Assembly: GCF_023715155.1 (NCBI RefSeq)
Contig: NZ_JAMBNQ010000006.1
Location: 62,001-126,000 of the forward strand
Origin: Neobacillus mesonae
GTDB taxonomy: Bacteria; Bacillota; Bacilli; Bacillales; Cytobacillaceae
Direction: 5' to 3'
Length of the DNA stretch: 64,000 nt
The translations under genes were made by a program, and so were the position numbers. This document shows, in pieces, positions 7,105 through 16,133 of this stretch (position 1 is the stretch's first letter; every line of letters starts with the position of its first letter). The notes beneath the pieces are model-generated. The model made no database searches. It was not told the origin of the DNA and was given only the letters and a program-made list of their open reading frames with translations.

Positions 7105-9402
7105 TTATTTCTTTTGCTTGAAACGATTGATATGTGCCCCAAGAGTAGGGACCCCCAAATCATCCTCATAGATCATCCACTCTTCAGGGATATTCCAGAA
7201 GTCCTTGAATTCATCGGTGAATTTTTCGCTTAAGGCAAAGCTTTGCGCATACATATGTCTAACCTGAATAGAAGCGTCTTCGTTCATGATCTTTGTTCTT
7301 TCTTCTTGCATCCATTCTTTTACAGGCTGACTGCGCTCCAAACGCTGCTTGCGGATTTCTTTGCGTTTTTCTTCCGTCGCTTTTAAATCAACGGTGTAGA
7401 CGCCATTTTCTTCCACGAAGACACACCCATATACTTGTTCCGCATAGCGCAGCAGGATATACTTTTCATTTAAGTCACTTTCAACCTGCTTTGGATTTCT
7501 TTCAAGCGGATCGCCAAATCCTGGACCCCCGCGGAGATAGTTCATAATCACATCGTAATCGCCAAACTGCTCTTGCGTAGACACGGCCTGCCTGTCGCGG
7601 TGGATAACCTCAGCTTCCATATTATCCTCATATATTGGATTATCAGGATCCACATCGCCGCCTAATGGGAGCGGCAGTCCTTTAGCAATACGCTCTTTAA
7701 TGTTTGTTTTGTTAGCCTGGAATCGATATCCTGAAGATGCCGGGTATCCGCCCATTAAACCGCAATCTGTTGCCATGACTCCGGCACCGGCGACGAACAT
7801 TGTCCATTCTTTTGCTCCCCATCCTAAACGAAGTGATTGCCAGCCGTTTCCGCCGCGGTATTTACCTGCACCGCCCGATCCAGGTAAAATTTGTCTTCCT
7901 AAGAAGATCAGCGGCTCTAAGAGCTCCCAAATTTCCATGTCGCCCATATCGCCTTCTGGATTCCAAAGAGCGGCCGAATGGCTGATTCCATCCTGAACAG
8001 CACTGGCTCCAACCCCGCAGGATGAGGTTTCAAAACTGTTCATGGCAGATAATTGGCCATATTGATCATATCCTCCGCCCATGAGCCAATTGGAGGTATG
8101 AGCATTTCCAGCATTTACTTCTTCTAAATATCCGCGTCCGAAATAGGCACGGCTTAATCCCCGCCATAAAGGAGACCAAGCGGCCACAAGCGCATGCCAA
8201 GTATTCGAATGGGCCGAACGAATATCATCCGGGTTAAACCACGAACCATACGGGATACCAAATTTACTTGCATAATAGGCACCATCATTAATCCGGTCAT
8301 TTGGTACCAATGTTTGGGAAAGCATGACCCAAATTCCGCTCGTAATGGATACAGGTGTCGCGTTAAACGGATGCCAGCCCCATCGATTTGCCCCTTCAAA
8401 GTCAATTTCAAGCTTTGCATCTTTATGAACCGTAATTTCTGATGGTGTATGAATGATCGTATTTAGCTTTGCAAAGGATGGCAGATCCAGGTCCTTAAAC
8501 GGAATGTCAACAAAAGATGCTTGACGGTACTTTCCAGGAATCAACATCGTTTTCACCTGGTTTACGAAACCGCGGCGGCCATCCTCAATAATTTCACGAA
8601 TAAATTGTTTATAGTTATCGACGCCCTCCTCCTTGATAACATCAAGAACAAGGTCACGGATCATATGACAGCCTGCAATGCGGGTCTTTTCATCAAGTGT
8701 CCAATATTTAACCGCACGCACAGACCTGGTGCTTTCAAGAATCCAGTCTTTAGAAAGTGTATCGTTTTGCCCAATCTTTCGGCACGTTACCTGATAACCG
8801 TCATCATATCTCTGGACAGGTCCCATTGGCATACTTCCTGGTGCAGAAGCTCCTGTATCGATAACATGGGTTACGCCGCCAGCCCAGCCAACCACTTCAC
8901 CTTCCCAGAAAATTGGAACTAATGTATGAACATCACATGTATGAACATTTCCTACATGGTTATCGTTATTACAGAAAATATCCTTATCATTTATTCCTGG
9001 ATTATCTTCATAATCATTTTCAATCATAAATTTAATGGCTGCCCCCATTGTTCCTACGTGAATAATGATGCCGGTTGAAGTAACAATGGAGTCGGCTTCA
9101 GGAGTGTACAAACTGAAGCAAAGCTCGCCTTCCTGCTCAACGATTGGCGAAGCGGCAACTTTTTTTGCCGTTTCTCTAGCATGTACGACCCCGCCGCGGA
9201 GCTTGGAGTAGATTTTTTCAAAACGAATGGGATCGGTTTCCTTAAATGGAAGTGTTCTTAAACCAGCATAATGTCCCGTCTCTTTACTGATGTCGTTCAT
9301 TTCTCTTCGCATTTGCTTTAGCGTTTTTCCGTCCCAGCCGATTGCCTTCTTTGTTTGTTGATGATCCTTAATAGTTTTAGCCAAATTCAGTACCTCCTTC
9401 AT
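7105..9402 (-). CDS. acxB: Acetone carboxylase alpha subunit (HyuB-like)
   Basis: A 765-residue protein of the HyuB/hydantoinase-B superfamily, in the size range of acetone carboxylase alpha subunits. Landmarks include NDNHVGNVHTCDVH near residue 145, a metal/nucleotide-site region typical of the family, and a glycine-rich C-terminal part (LGRQILPGSGGAGKYRGGNG). It lies between acxA and acxC with short gaps (18 and 16 bp), so all three are co-transcribed from the sigma-54 promoter at 11639-11654. Related acetophenone carboxylases have a different subunit make-up, so acetone (or butanone) is the likely substrate. Confidence 0.9.
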   Translation of the reverse strand: MKEVLNLAKTIKDHQQTKKAIGWDGKTLKQMRREMNDISKETGHYAGLRTLPFKETDPIRFEKIYSKLRGGVVHARETAKKVAASPIVEQEGELCFSLYTPEADSIVTSTGIIIHVGTMGAAIKFMIENDYEDNPGINDKDIFCNNDNHVGNVHTCDVHTLVPIFWEGEVVGWAGGVTHVIDTGASAPGSMPMGPVQRYDDGYQVTCRKIGQNDTLSKDWILESTRSVRAVKYWTLDEKTRIAGCHMIRDLVLDVIKEEGVDNYKQFIREIIEDGRRGFVNQVKTMLIPGKYRQASFVDIPFKDLDLPSFAKLNTIIHTPSEITVHKDAKLEIDFEGANRWGWHPFNATPVSITSGIWVMLSQTLVPNDRINDGAYYASKFGIPYGSWFNPDDIRSAHSNTWHALVAAWSPLWRGLSRAYFGRGYLEEVNAGNAHTSNWLMGGGYDQYGQLSAMNSFETSSCGVGASAVQDGISHSAALWNPEGDMGDMEIWELLEPLIFLGRQILPGSGGAGKYRGGNGWQSLRLGWGAKEWTMFVAGAGVMATDCGLMGGYPASSGYRFQANKTNIKERIAKGLPLPLGGDVDPDNPIYEDNMEAEVIHRDRQAVSTQEQFGDYDVIMNYLRGGPGFGDPLERNPKQVESDLNEKYILLRYAEQVYGCVFVEENGVYTVDLKATEEKRKEIRKQRLERSQPVKEWMQEERTKIMNEDASIQVRHMYAQSFALSEKFTDEFKDFWNIPEEWMIYEDDLGVPTLGAHINRFKQKK

Positions 9403-9420
9403 ATTTTTAAAATAAGCTCG

Positions 9421-11556
9421 TTACTTCATTTCCTTTAGATGGAAAATCCGGTGCTCATCAAGATATGCTTCAAAGCCAAGAGGGACAACTAATGTAGTTG
9501 CCGTAGATTCCAAAATAGAAAACGCCTGAATACGGTTCCCTGGCATCAATTTTTCCATTTCGTAAATTTTTGCCGGCAGGAATTCTCCGTTCCAATAAAT
9601 TTGACGATATCCTGCTAAAGCATCTGCTGGAGGAGTTTCTCCATATATTGGCTCTTCAGGAATCTGCGGCTTTGCTACCTCAACAACTCCTCGGACAATC
9701 GCACCTGTAATGGAGTAGCCAAGCTCTGGTGAAAGGGCAGCTCGTGCGTAAACTCTTGCGTATGTTTCTTCAAACGTCTTGATAAGGCTTTCCCAATCAT
9801 CAACAGAATGGAAAGCTGAAATCGGTGCCTCAATTTCCAAATCATTTAATTGGCCTTGGTATTGCATACGGTATAGAAGACGGAAATCAACTTCTTCCGG
9901 TGCATAATCATTTTTCTTAAACTCTTCTGTTACCTTTTTCTTTAATTCATCCCATGCTCCCTGAAGTTCTTTTCCAGCCAGTAAAATATCAGAGTCTTCC
10001 GCTTTTTCAGCGACATTAATATCTAATGTTTTATCATAGCGGTATTCGAAATCAGCAGCACCACAGCCGAATGCCGAGAATCCGGCAGCCCAGGCAGGAA
10101 TAAGAACTTCCTCAAAACCCAGCCCCTTTGTATAGCCGGCTGTATGAAGCGGCCCTCCCCCGCCATAAGAGAAGCAGACATATTGTGAAGGAGAATAGCC
10201 TTTTCCTAGAATCATAGACTCCAGATAGTTGCGCAGCTGTGATTCTAATAGTTCGATAACTCCGTATGCTGCATCCTCCACAGATAAGCCAAGCGGATCA
10301 GCAATTTGTTTTTTAACAGCTTCATAAGCTTTTTCTTTAGAAAGCTTGATGACTCCACCGATAAAGTTATCTGGATTGATGAGACCAAGAACAACGTGGC
10401 AGTCTGAAACAGTGACCGTGTCAATGCCTCCGCCTGGGTTACAAACACCTACACGTGATCCCGCACTGTCAGGTCCCAGTGTAATATTTCCATAGTTAGG
10501 ATCGATGCGGACAAAGCTTCCTGTACCAGCACCTGTTGTATCCATTGCAACAAGCGGCAGGGACAAGACAAGGCGGGCCATGTCTGGACTTGTATTGATT
10601 GAAAGCTCACCTTGAGTAATTAGGCCAATATCAAAACTTGTTCCGCCGATATCTGAACAAGCAACATTCTTTAATCCAAGCTTTTCCGCTAAGTATTTAG
10701 CACCAACCATTCCGCCAATTGGTCCGGAAACACAGGTTCTCGCTAATTCGTTTGCTTTTATGCTAATCGTGCCCCCGTGGCTGGCCATGATCCGCAGGTC
10801 AAAATTAGTTCCTGCTTCTCTTAGGGCAGTGTCAATGTTTGCTAATGTCTGCCGTGATGGCTCGGCTGCATATGCCTCAACAATTGTTGTATTGGTCCGG
10901 TGAGATTCTTTTCTCACAGGATAATAGTCTACCGTTGCAAAAACTTTAATATCTTTATTTGCCTTTTTAACAATTTGTTCTGCGATATCGCGTACCTTTC
11001 TCTCATGTGCAGGATACTTATAGGAATGAAGCAAACTGATGACAATTGCTTCAACATCTTCATCAATCAGTTTTTGAATTGCCGGCTCCACCTCATGTTC
11101 ATAAAGAGGAATAACAACATTTCCAAACAGGTCTACCCTCTCTGTTACACCGACTGTCCATTTCCTAGGCACAAGAGGAGAATCAAAGTGATGTGTATTA
11201 ATATGAATTTTGTCCGAGTAGGAATAGCCAAGGAAGGATTGAAGTCCGCGTCCCATTCGATGGTTATCCTCCATTCCTCTGTTCACGACTAAGCCGACCC
11301 GGCGGCCAACTCTTGAAACTAGACGGTTAAGCATCGCTGTTCCAGAATAAACTCCGGCAAGAAGATTTGGGAATTCATCCTCTACTTTGGCATTCCATTG
11401 GCTTAAGGCATCTTTAGCAGAGTTTAATAGTCCAATATGTTCATCCAAAGGTGTTGTTTGTGCCTTGCCTACAACAAAATCTCCTTTTTCATCAATAATG
11501 AATGTGTCTGTCATTGTGCCCCCTGCATCAATGGCAAGAATTTGTGATCTGGCCAA
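9421..11556 (-). CDS. acxA: Acetone carboxylase beta subunit (HyuA-like)
   Basis: A 711-residue HyuA-superfamily protein with the N-terminal ASKHA-type nucleotide loop ILAIDAGGTMTDTFIIDEKG and a second conserved phosphate segment ACSDIGGTSFDIG near residue 300. This subunit phosphorylates substrates for carboxylation in the acetone carboxylase complex. The start is TTG at 11556 behind AGAAGGGAGA. It is the first gene of the operon, and its start lies 83 bp from a near-perfect -24/-12 promoter, with a divergent sigma-54 activator beyond. The order acxR, acxA, acxB, acxC matches proteobacterial acetone operons. Confidence 0.9.
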   Translation of the reverse strand: MARSQILAIDAGGTMTDTFIIDEKGDFVVGKAQTTPLDEHIGLLNSAKDALSQWNAKVEDEFPNLLAGVYSGTAMLNRLVSRVGRRVGLVVNRGMEDNHRMGRGLQSFLGYSYSDKIHINTHHFDSPLVPRKWTVGVTERVDLFGNVVIPLYEHEVEPAIQKLIDEDVEAIVISLLHSYKYPAHERKVRDIAEQIVKKANKDIKVFATVDYYPVRKESHRTNTTIVEAYAAEPSRQTLANIDTALREAGTNFDLRIMASHGGTISIKANELARTCVSGPIGGMVGAKYLAEKLGLKNVACSDIGGTSFDIGLITQGELSINTSPDMARLVLSLPLVAMDTTGAGTGSFVRIDPNYGNITLGPDSAGSRVGVCNPGGGIDTVTVSDCHVVLGLINPDNFIGGVIKLSKEKAYEAVKKQIADPLGLSVEDAAYGVIELLESQLRNYLESMILGKGYSPSQYVCFSYGGGGPLHTAGYTKGLGFEEVLIPAWAAGFSAFGCGAADFEYRYDKTLDINVAEKAEDSDILLAGKELQGAWDELKKKVTEEFKKNDYAPEEVDFRLLYRMQYQGQLNDLEIEAPISAFHSVDDWESLIKTFEETYARVYARAALSPELGYSITGAIVRGVVEVAKPQIPEEPIYGETPPADALAGYRQIYWNGEFLPAKIYEMEKLMPGNRIQAFSILESTATTLVVPLGFEAYLDEHRIFHLKEMK

Positions 11557-11638
11557 ATAAAAATCTCCCTTCTAGCGAAAAATTTAACAGCAGTCTAAGT
11601 AAGACTATTTATTCTTATTTTGCTGTTACTTTTTATAA

Positions 11639-11654
11639 TGCAAGGAGCGTGCCA
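11639..11654 (-). promoter_or_regulatory. Sigma-54 (SigL) -24/-12 promoter of acxABC
   Basis: On the minus strand the sequence is TTGGCACGCTCCTTGCATT, an essentially consensus YTGGCACGNNNNTTGCW promoter with the GG and GC dinucleotides correctly spaced. It faces acxA, and a sigma-54 activator gene diverges on the other side. Confidence 0.92.
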
Positions 11655-11706
11655 ATCTCCATTCTCGTTAATATTCAAAATTTCAACGTTTTTTTGGGAA
11701 TTGTCT

Positions 11707-11758
11707 TGTAGCGTTTCGCTACACTGTAGCGAAACACACTGTTTTACTTAAAACAGTG
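11707..11758. promoter_or_regulatory. Cluster of overlapping palindromes, probable activator binding sites
   Basis: Three inverted repeats stand 55-105 bp upstream of the -24/-12 promoter. TGTAGCG-TTT-CGCTACA spans 11707-11723. GTTTCGCTACA-C-TGTAGCGAAAC spans 11713-11735 (11-bp arms). CACTGTTTTA-CT-TAAAACAGTG spans 11737-11758 (10-bp arms). The position is right for upstream activator sequences of the sigma-54 regulator encoded next door. Confidence 0.7.
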
Positions 11759-11768
11759 AACATTATTA

Positions 11769-11797
11769 TTGATATAAATTCAAGGTTGGTCTAATAT
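11769..11797 (+). promoter_or_regulatory. Sigma-A promoter candidate of acxR
   Basis: TTGATA and TAATAT are separated by 17 nt and lie about 140 bp before the acxR start. The promoter adjoins the palindrome cluster, so the activator might also affect its own expression. Confidence 0.5.
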
Positions 11798-11933
11798 TAT
11801 GAATATACAGAATAATCAAGTGATTATTAATTCGTATTTTTTAATCGTCTTCCTAGATCGCTTCAATCCTCTTAAAGCGTATAATTTTGCTGGTTCAGAT
11901 TGTTTTAAAATATTTTGAGGAGGTTTAAAAGGT

Positions 11934-13946
11934 TTGATAAACTCTTTTCTCTCCGTTTTTTCCACACAGGATTTGTTTCACAAAGTAGACGAATTAAGAA
12001 AAACATGGGAAAACTTTATAACTAACCCTTCTTTAAATGAAAATGTGCTAGCCTCCGTCCGCAGTGAAATACTACATTCATGGAGCCGTTGTCAGTCTAT
12101 TGGTTTGAACCCTGGACAAAAACAAGCCAAAAACGTACTTACTACATTGGAACTAGAAAAACTCCTATCAGAATCAGACCTTTACCGTGCAGCCAAACCA
12201 ATCATTGATAACATTTTTGATAAATTAGCTGGGACTGGCTACTTGATTACGTTAAATGATGAAAATGGAAATATGATTTATTTAAAAGGCGAATCGGATA
12301 TTATTAGAAAAACTGAAAAGATGAATTTCTTACCAGGTATGGATTGGAGTGAAAATGCGGCTGGCACCAATGCTATTGGTACAAGTATTATTTCCAAAAA
12401 GCCTATTCAAGTTTTTTCTGCTGAACATTTTTGTGAAGGCTTCCATCCAATGACATGCTCATCCTCACCCATTTTCCATCCATACACGAAAAAGGTAATT
12501 GGTGCTATCGACTTTACCGGCCTTTGGCCCAGCACCCAGCCACACACACTTGGTTTAGCGGTGTCCCTGGCACAGATCATTGAACAAGAGCTTCTTACCA
12601 TGTATAAAGAGAAATATTTCCATCTAGAAGAATACTATCATCATAGTAAAACCCGATGGAAAGATAATCCTATTTTAGTCTTTAGTAATGAGTTTGTTTT
12701 TATAAATGGCGATCCAGTACTAATGGAAACGTTAAAACTTAAAAAAATGATGAATATTGAAAATCACCCGCAAATAAAGGATCTTTTCCAAAGCATGAAC
12801 ACGGCAGCCAATCAAACTGCTTACCATACAAAGCTCATTAAGGAAGCAGAAAAGAATGGTTACCAATTTAAAGGTGCCAAACCCATCAGTTTAAATAGAG
12901 AAGAAATTGGCTATATAATTATGTTCAAAGAAAAGAATCATCAGAGCTCATCCCTTGTGCGCTCTTTAAAAGAACGTACTATTATAGGCGAATCCGCAAT
13001 GATAAAAAATATATTACATAAATGCGAACAGGTTGCACCAATCAACGCCCCTATCTTGTTAACCGGTGAAACAGGCACAGGTAAAGAGCTTATTGCAAGG
13101 CATATTCATGAAAGAAGTTCAGGAAATGATAAACCTTTCATCGCCATTAATTGTGGTGCTGTGCAGAAAGAACTAATAGGAAGTGAACTTTTTGGCTATG
13201 AAGGCGGGACATTTACAGGCGGAAAAAAAGACGGGAAAAGAGGAAAATTCGAAGAGGCAAATGGCGGGACCATCTTTTTGGATGAAATCGGTGAAATGCC
13301 CATTGATTTGCAGGTTCATTTACTTAGAGTGCTTCAGGAAAAGGAATTTACCAGACTAGGTTCTTCTAAGCCAATTGAGATTGATGTAAAAGTCATTGCA
13401 GCAACGAATAAAAACTTAAAAGCCATGATTGACGAGGGACTTTTTAGAAAGGATTTATTTTTCAGATTAAATGTCATTTCCATCTCCATTCCTTCCTTGC
13501 GAGAAAGGAAAGAAGATATTATACCTATCAGTAATTACTATTTGAATCAATTTGCGCAAAAGTATAAAAGACGTATGCCTATGGGTTTAACAGAGAGAAC
13601 AAAAGATTTCTTTTTGAGTTATACATGGCCGGGAAATATAAGGGAATTAAGAAATGCACTGGAACATGCCGTTATCTTTTGTGATTCATCTGAAGTTGAA
13701 AAAAGACATTTACCTGACTATTTAGCAGAACTAAAAACCAAGTATTTTCAAAAAACACAAAAGCCTTCCGGTTTTTCTATTATCGAAAAAACAGAAATGG
13801 AGCAAATACGACAACTTTTAATCCAAACAGGCTGGAATATTTCCGCTGTTTCAAAAGAATTGAATGTAGCAAGATCCACTCTATATCGAAAGTTGAAAAA
13901 ATATAATTTAAAGGACAGAATGGTTCCTTACTCTGCTCATTTGTGA
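11934..13946 (+). CDS. acxR: Sigma-54-dependent activator of the acetone carboxylase operon
   Basis: A 670-residue AcoR-type activator: a GAF-like sensor in about residues 80-220 (AAGTNAIGTSIISKKPIQVF), an AAA+ domain at about 345-575 with Walker A GETGTGKE and Walker B GGTIFLDEIGEMP, and a C-terminal Fis-type HTH (GWNISAVSKELNVARSTLYRK). The sigma-54 contact loop, normally GAFTGA, reads GTFTGG here, so the central F-T-G core is kept with two flanking changes. The start is TTG after a GAGGAGG ribosome site. It diverges from acxABC across the promoter and palindromes, as acxR does in proteobacterial acetone operons. Effector is probably acetone or a related ketone or alcohol; that is inferred from context. 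Confidence 0.85.
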   Translation: MINSFLSVFSTQDLFHKVDELRKTWENFITNPSLNENVLASVRSEILHSWSRCQSIGLNPGQKQAKNVLTTLELEKLLSESDLYRAAKPIIDNIFDKLAGTGYLITLNDENGNMIYLKGESDIIRKTEKMNFLPGMDWSENAAGTNAIGTSIISKKPIQVFSAEHFCEGFHPMTCSSSPIFHPYTKKVIGAIDFTGLWPSTQPHTLGLAVSLAQIIEQELLTMYKEKYFHLEEYYHHSKTRWKDNPILVFSNEFVFINGDPVLMETLKLKKMMNIENHPQIKDLFQSMNTAANQTAYHTKLIKEAEKNGYQFKGAKPISLNREEIGYIIMFKEKNHQSSSLVRSLKERTIIGESAMIKNILHKCEQVAPINAPILLTGETGTGKELIARHIHERSSGNDKPFIAINCGAVQKELIGSELFGYEGGTFTGGKKDGKRGKFEEANGGTIFLDEIGEMPIDLQVHLLRVLQEKEFTRLGSSKPIEIDVKVIAATNKNLKAMIDEGLFRKDLFFRLNVISISIPSLRERKEDIIPISNYYLNQFAQKYKRRMPMGLTERTKDFFLSYTWPGNIRELRNALEHAVIFCDSSEVEKRHLPDYLAELKTKYFQKTQKPSGFSIIEKTEMEQIRQLLIQTGWNISAVSKELNVARSTLYRKLKKYNLKDRMVPYSAHL

Positions 13947-13980
13947 GTAGAGTTTTTTGTTTATCAATGATCCGAAAAAA

Positions 13981-14014
13981 AAGAGGCAGACTCTTAAGAA
14001 AGAGCCTGCCTCTT
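13981..14014 (-). terminator. Terminator between acxR and the cold-shock gene
   Basis: AAGAGGCAGACTCT and AGAGCCTGCCTCTT form a 14-bp stem with a TAAGAA loop. On the minus strand eight T residues follow, making it the terminator of the cold-shock gene; it may also stop acxR. Confidence 0.8.
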
Positions 14015-14021
14015 ATTTATA

Positions 14022-14222
14022 TTAAGCTTTACGAACGTTTGCAGCTTGAGGTCCACGTTGACCTTGCTCAACGTCAAAAGTTACTGATTGACCTTCATCA
14101 AGAGATTTGAAACCTTCGCCTTGGATAGCTGAGAAATGAACGAATACATCTTCTCCGCCTTCACGTTCAATGAATCCGAAACCTTTTTCTGCATTAAACC
14201 ATTTTACTTTACCATTTTCCAT
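14022..14222 (-). CDS. csp: Cold-shock protein (CspA/CspB family)
   Basis: A 66-residue single-OB-fold cold-shock protein beginning [20 protein letters not shown]. Both RNA-binding motifs are intact: RNP1 (KGFGFIER) and RNP2 (VFVHFSAI). It binds single-stranded RNA/DNA as a chaperone in the cytoplasm. The length is typical. A GGAGG ribosome site lies 8 nt upstream and a TATAAT-like -10 (14256-14261 region) gives a short leader. Convergent with acxR and functionally unrelated to the catabolic genes. Confidence 0.95.
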   Translation of the reverse strand: MENGKVKWFNAEKGFGFIEREGGEDVFVHFSAIQGEGFKSLDEGQSVTFDVEQGQRGPQAANVRKA

Positions 14223-14513
14223 TTATGTTGCCTCCTAGTGTATAACACACACATTATAATACTATCCTTGACCTCAGTGATCCAAAGACGAAAAGATAAA
14301 CTTATGCGATTTTTTACACTGAACAAAAATAATTCTTTACTATCATACCACTTATTTTTAAAATATGCAAGGATTGTAAAAATAAATAGTGAAATTTTAA
14401 AAAATATAAGTCCAGCTGCATTTTTCTCATTTATTTCAAAATTAGTAATTTGTATATTCTGTTATTTAGAACATTCTGTTAATTTGTTTTGCACTAAACA
14501 GAATACCGCTCTA

Positions 14514-15053
14514 TTAAAGGGTTTTAATCAGCTTCATTTCCCCATTTTTGGGTATTAATTCATATTTTTTCGGGTGCTCTTGGACACCTATATCATATTT
14601 TTTAAAAGAAAAGGAAAACAGCTTACGTTCGACTTTCCCTTTTTCTCCAATTAAATTAAACCATTGCTGCCCCACATAAAATGGATTCATGATGATATTA
14701 TCAACAATAAAAGCAATACGTTCATGTTCTTCTTCTGATTGACATTTTGTTTTCGTGGAAAGTGCCAATACAAAATAGTTTTGAAACTTATCTAATTCAA
14801 GCAGCTGCAGATAACGGGACTTACGCTGTTTTTTATTGAAATCTTTCAAAACTGTTTTGATGCTTTTTTCTATATCTATTTCGTATTTACCAGCATCTCT
14901 CCAGGCCGATATGCGGGAGTCGAATAGAGACAATGTCAGAATATAATGAGAAGCATACTTTGAGGGATCAAATACATCTTCAACAACTGACTTTTCGTCG
15001 ACCGGCTTAACAATATATTTCTTATAGTCTGCAAAAAAAGTTTCGTTCATCAC
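14514..15053 (-). CDS. Protein of unknown function, 179 residues
   Basis: I do not recognise this protein. It begins MMNETFFADYKKYIVKPVDE, is charged and rich in aromatic residues, and shows no signal peptide, membrane helix or cysteine cluster. The middle (residues 80-140) looks mixed alpha/beta. It is a single gene between csp and bioY, both unrelated. Codon use and A/T content resemble the rest of the window. No function is proposed; its length and uninterrupted frame make it likely to be a real gene. Confidence 0.65.
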   Translation of the reverse strand: MMNETFFADYKKYIVKPVDEKSVVEDVFDPSKYASHYILTLSLFDSRISAWRDAGKYEIDIEKSIKTVLKDFNKKQRKSRYLQLLELDKFQNYFVLALSTKTKCQSEEEHERIAFIVDNIIMNPFYVGQQWFNLIGEKGKVERKLFSFSFKKYDIGVQEHPKKYELIPKNGEMKLIKTL

Positions 15054-15303
15054 TTATACCTTCTTTCATACGTTAATTGGATAGACCGGTAAATCGTTGT
15101 TATATATATATATTCCCCTTATAAAATGAAAATCCTGCTTTTTCCTCCACAAATCAACAATTCTCTTAGCTTTTAATTAAAAAGTCCTACTTTCCTTCCA
15201 AAAAATTGTCGTAATTGATTTTTGAGAAATGATATTCGTTAAAAAAATCTATCTGATTGACTCTGATCATCAGTCACACATTCAATTTTTAATAGATACA
15301 AGA

Positions 15304-15333
15304 TTGACACCAAATTAACTAAAGATTTATAAT
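15304..15333 (+). promoter_or_regulatory. Sigma-A promoter of bioY
   Basis: TTGACA (15304-15309) and TATAAT (15328-15333) are separated by 18 nt. The BirA-type operator begins 4 nt after the -10, overlapping the predicted start of transcription. Confidence 0.8.
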
Positions 15334-15337
15334 CTTA

Positions 15338-15368
15338 TTGTTAACCTTTTTTATTAATAAGTTTACTT
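15338..15368 (+). promoter_or_regulatory. BirA-type biotin operator
   Basis: TTGTTAAC at 15338-15345, a 15-nt spacer, then GTTTACTT at 15361-15368. This has the geometry of the Bacillales BirA operator (TTGTTAAC-N15-GTTWACAA) and lies over the transcription start of bioY, so biotinyl-AMP-loaded BirA would repress the transporter gene. Confidence 0.82.
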
Positions 15369-15387
15369 AAAGTCTAGGAGGGAAAAT

Positions 15388-15957
15388 ATGTTACAATCAC
15401 ATACTCAATTAAAAATGTGGATTTTTAGTGCCCTATTTGCAGCAATCATTGGCATCTTGGCACAGGTGACCATCCCGCTGCCGCTTGTTCCGATTACAGG
15501 CCAAACACTTGCAGTTGGATTAGCGGCTACCATTTTAGGTTCTAGATATGGCACTCTTTCCGTTATCTTGTATGCCTTCATGGGCGCAGCAGGAATTCCT
15601 TTTTTTAGTGAAATGTCTGGAGGATTTGGGGTAATTGTAGGGCCTACAGGCGGTTTTATTGTTGGATTTATTCCAGCAGCATTTATTACAGGCCTTATTT
15701 TAGAAAAGACAAAATATACCATTCCCCAAGCCATGATTGCCAATACTGCCGCCATGTTGATTACATTATCCATCGGAACAGTCTGGCTGAAATTCGCTGC
15801 AAACCTAAACTGGTCAACAGCTTTTGCCTCGGGATTTTTACCGTTTATTGTGGTTGGGGTAATTAAAGCATTTCTAGCTTCATGGATTGGCATTACGGTT
15901 TATAAAAGACTTGTATCAGCAAAAATGCTTCCGGCAGCTCATCAAATATCAGGTTAA
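15388..15957 (+). CDS. bioY: Biotin transporter substrate-specificity subunit BioY
   Basis: A 189-residue integral membrane protein of the BioY family, the S component of biotin ECF transporters. Six hydrophobic segments are visible. The family segment PLVPITGQTLAVGLAATILG (residues 32-51) and YAFMGAAGIPFF follow the first helix. The ATG at 15388 has an AGGAGGG ribosome site. No ATPase or EcfT gene adjoins, as expected for group II ECF systems with shared energising modules. A strong promoter and BirA operator precede it. Biotin is also the cofactor of the acyl-CoA carboxylase at 50.6-53.9 kb. Confidence 0.95.
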   Translation: MLQSHTQLKMWIFSALFAAIIGILAQVTIPLPLVPITGQTLAVGLAATILGSRYGTLSVILYAFMGAAGIPFFSEMSGGFGVIVGPTGGFIVGFIPAAFITGLILEKTKYTIPQAMIANTAAMLITLSIGTVWLKFAANLNWSTAFASGFLPFIVVGVIKAFLASWIGITVYKRLVSAKMLPAAHQISG

Positions 15958-16011
15958 AGTATCGGAATGGGCTAAATTAGCAAACGTCATCTTCGATTCA
16001 ATAAAAATAGC

Positions 16012-16043
16012 AAAAAGGACTTCTTACAAGAGAAGTCCTTTTT
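16012..16043. terminator. Terminator between bioY and mqo
   Basis: AAAAAGGACTTCT and AGAAGTCCTTTTT form a 13-bp stem with a TACAAG-type loop. U-runs exist on both strands, so it can serve the two convergent genes. Confidence 0.85.
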
Positions 16044-16133
16044 TATAGAAAAATAGCAATTATATTATTCGATAATAATATTTTTAAATCTTTGACCTTG
16101 ATATTTCCCGAAAGTTCAAAAATTCACACTTGA

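Noticed and set aside
7105..11556. Hydantoinase/oxoprolinase operon
   Set aside because: The small Cys-rich gamma subunit and the divergent sigma-54 activator are specific to acetone carboxylase operons.
14136..14558. Plus-strand open frame of 140 codons
   Set aside because: It overlaps the cold-shock gene and the end of the unknown gene in antisense, is very A/T-rich and has no ribosome site.
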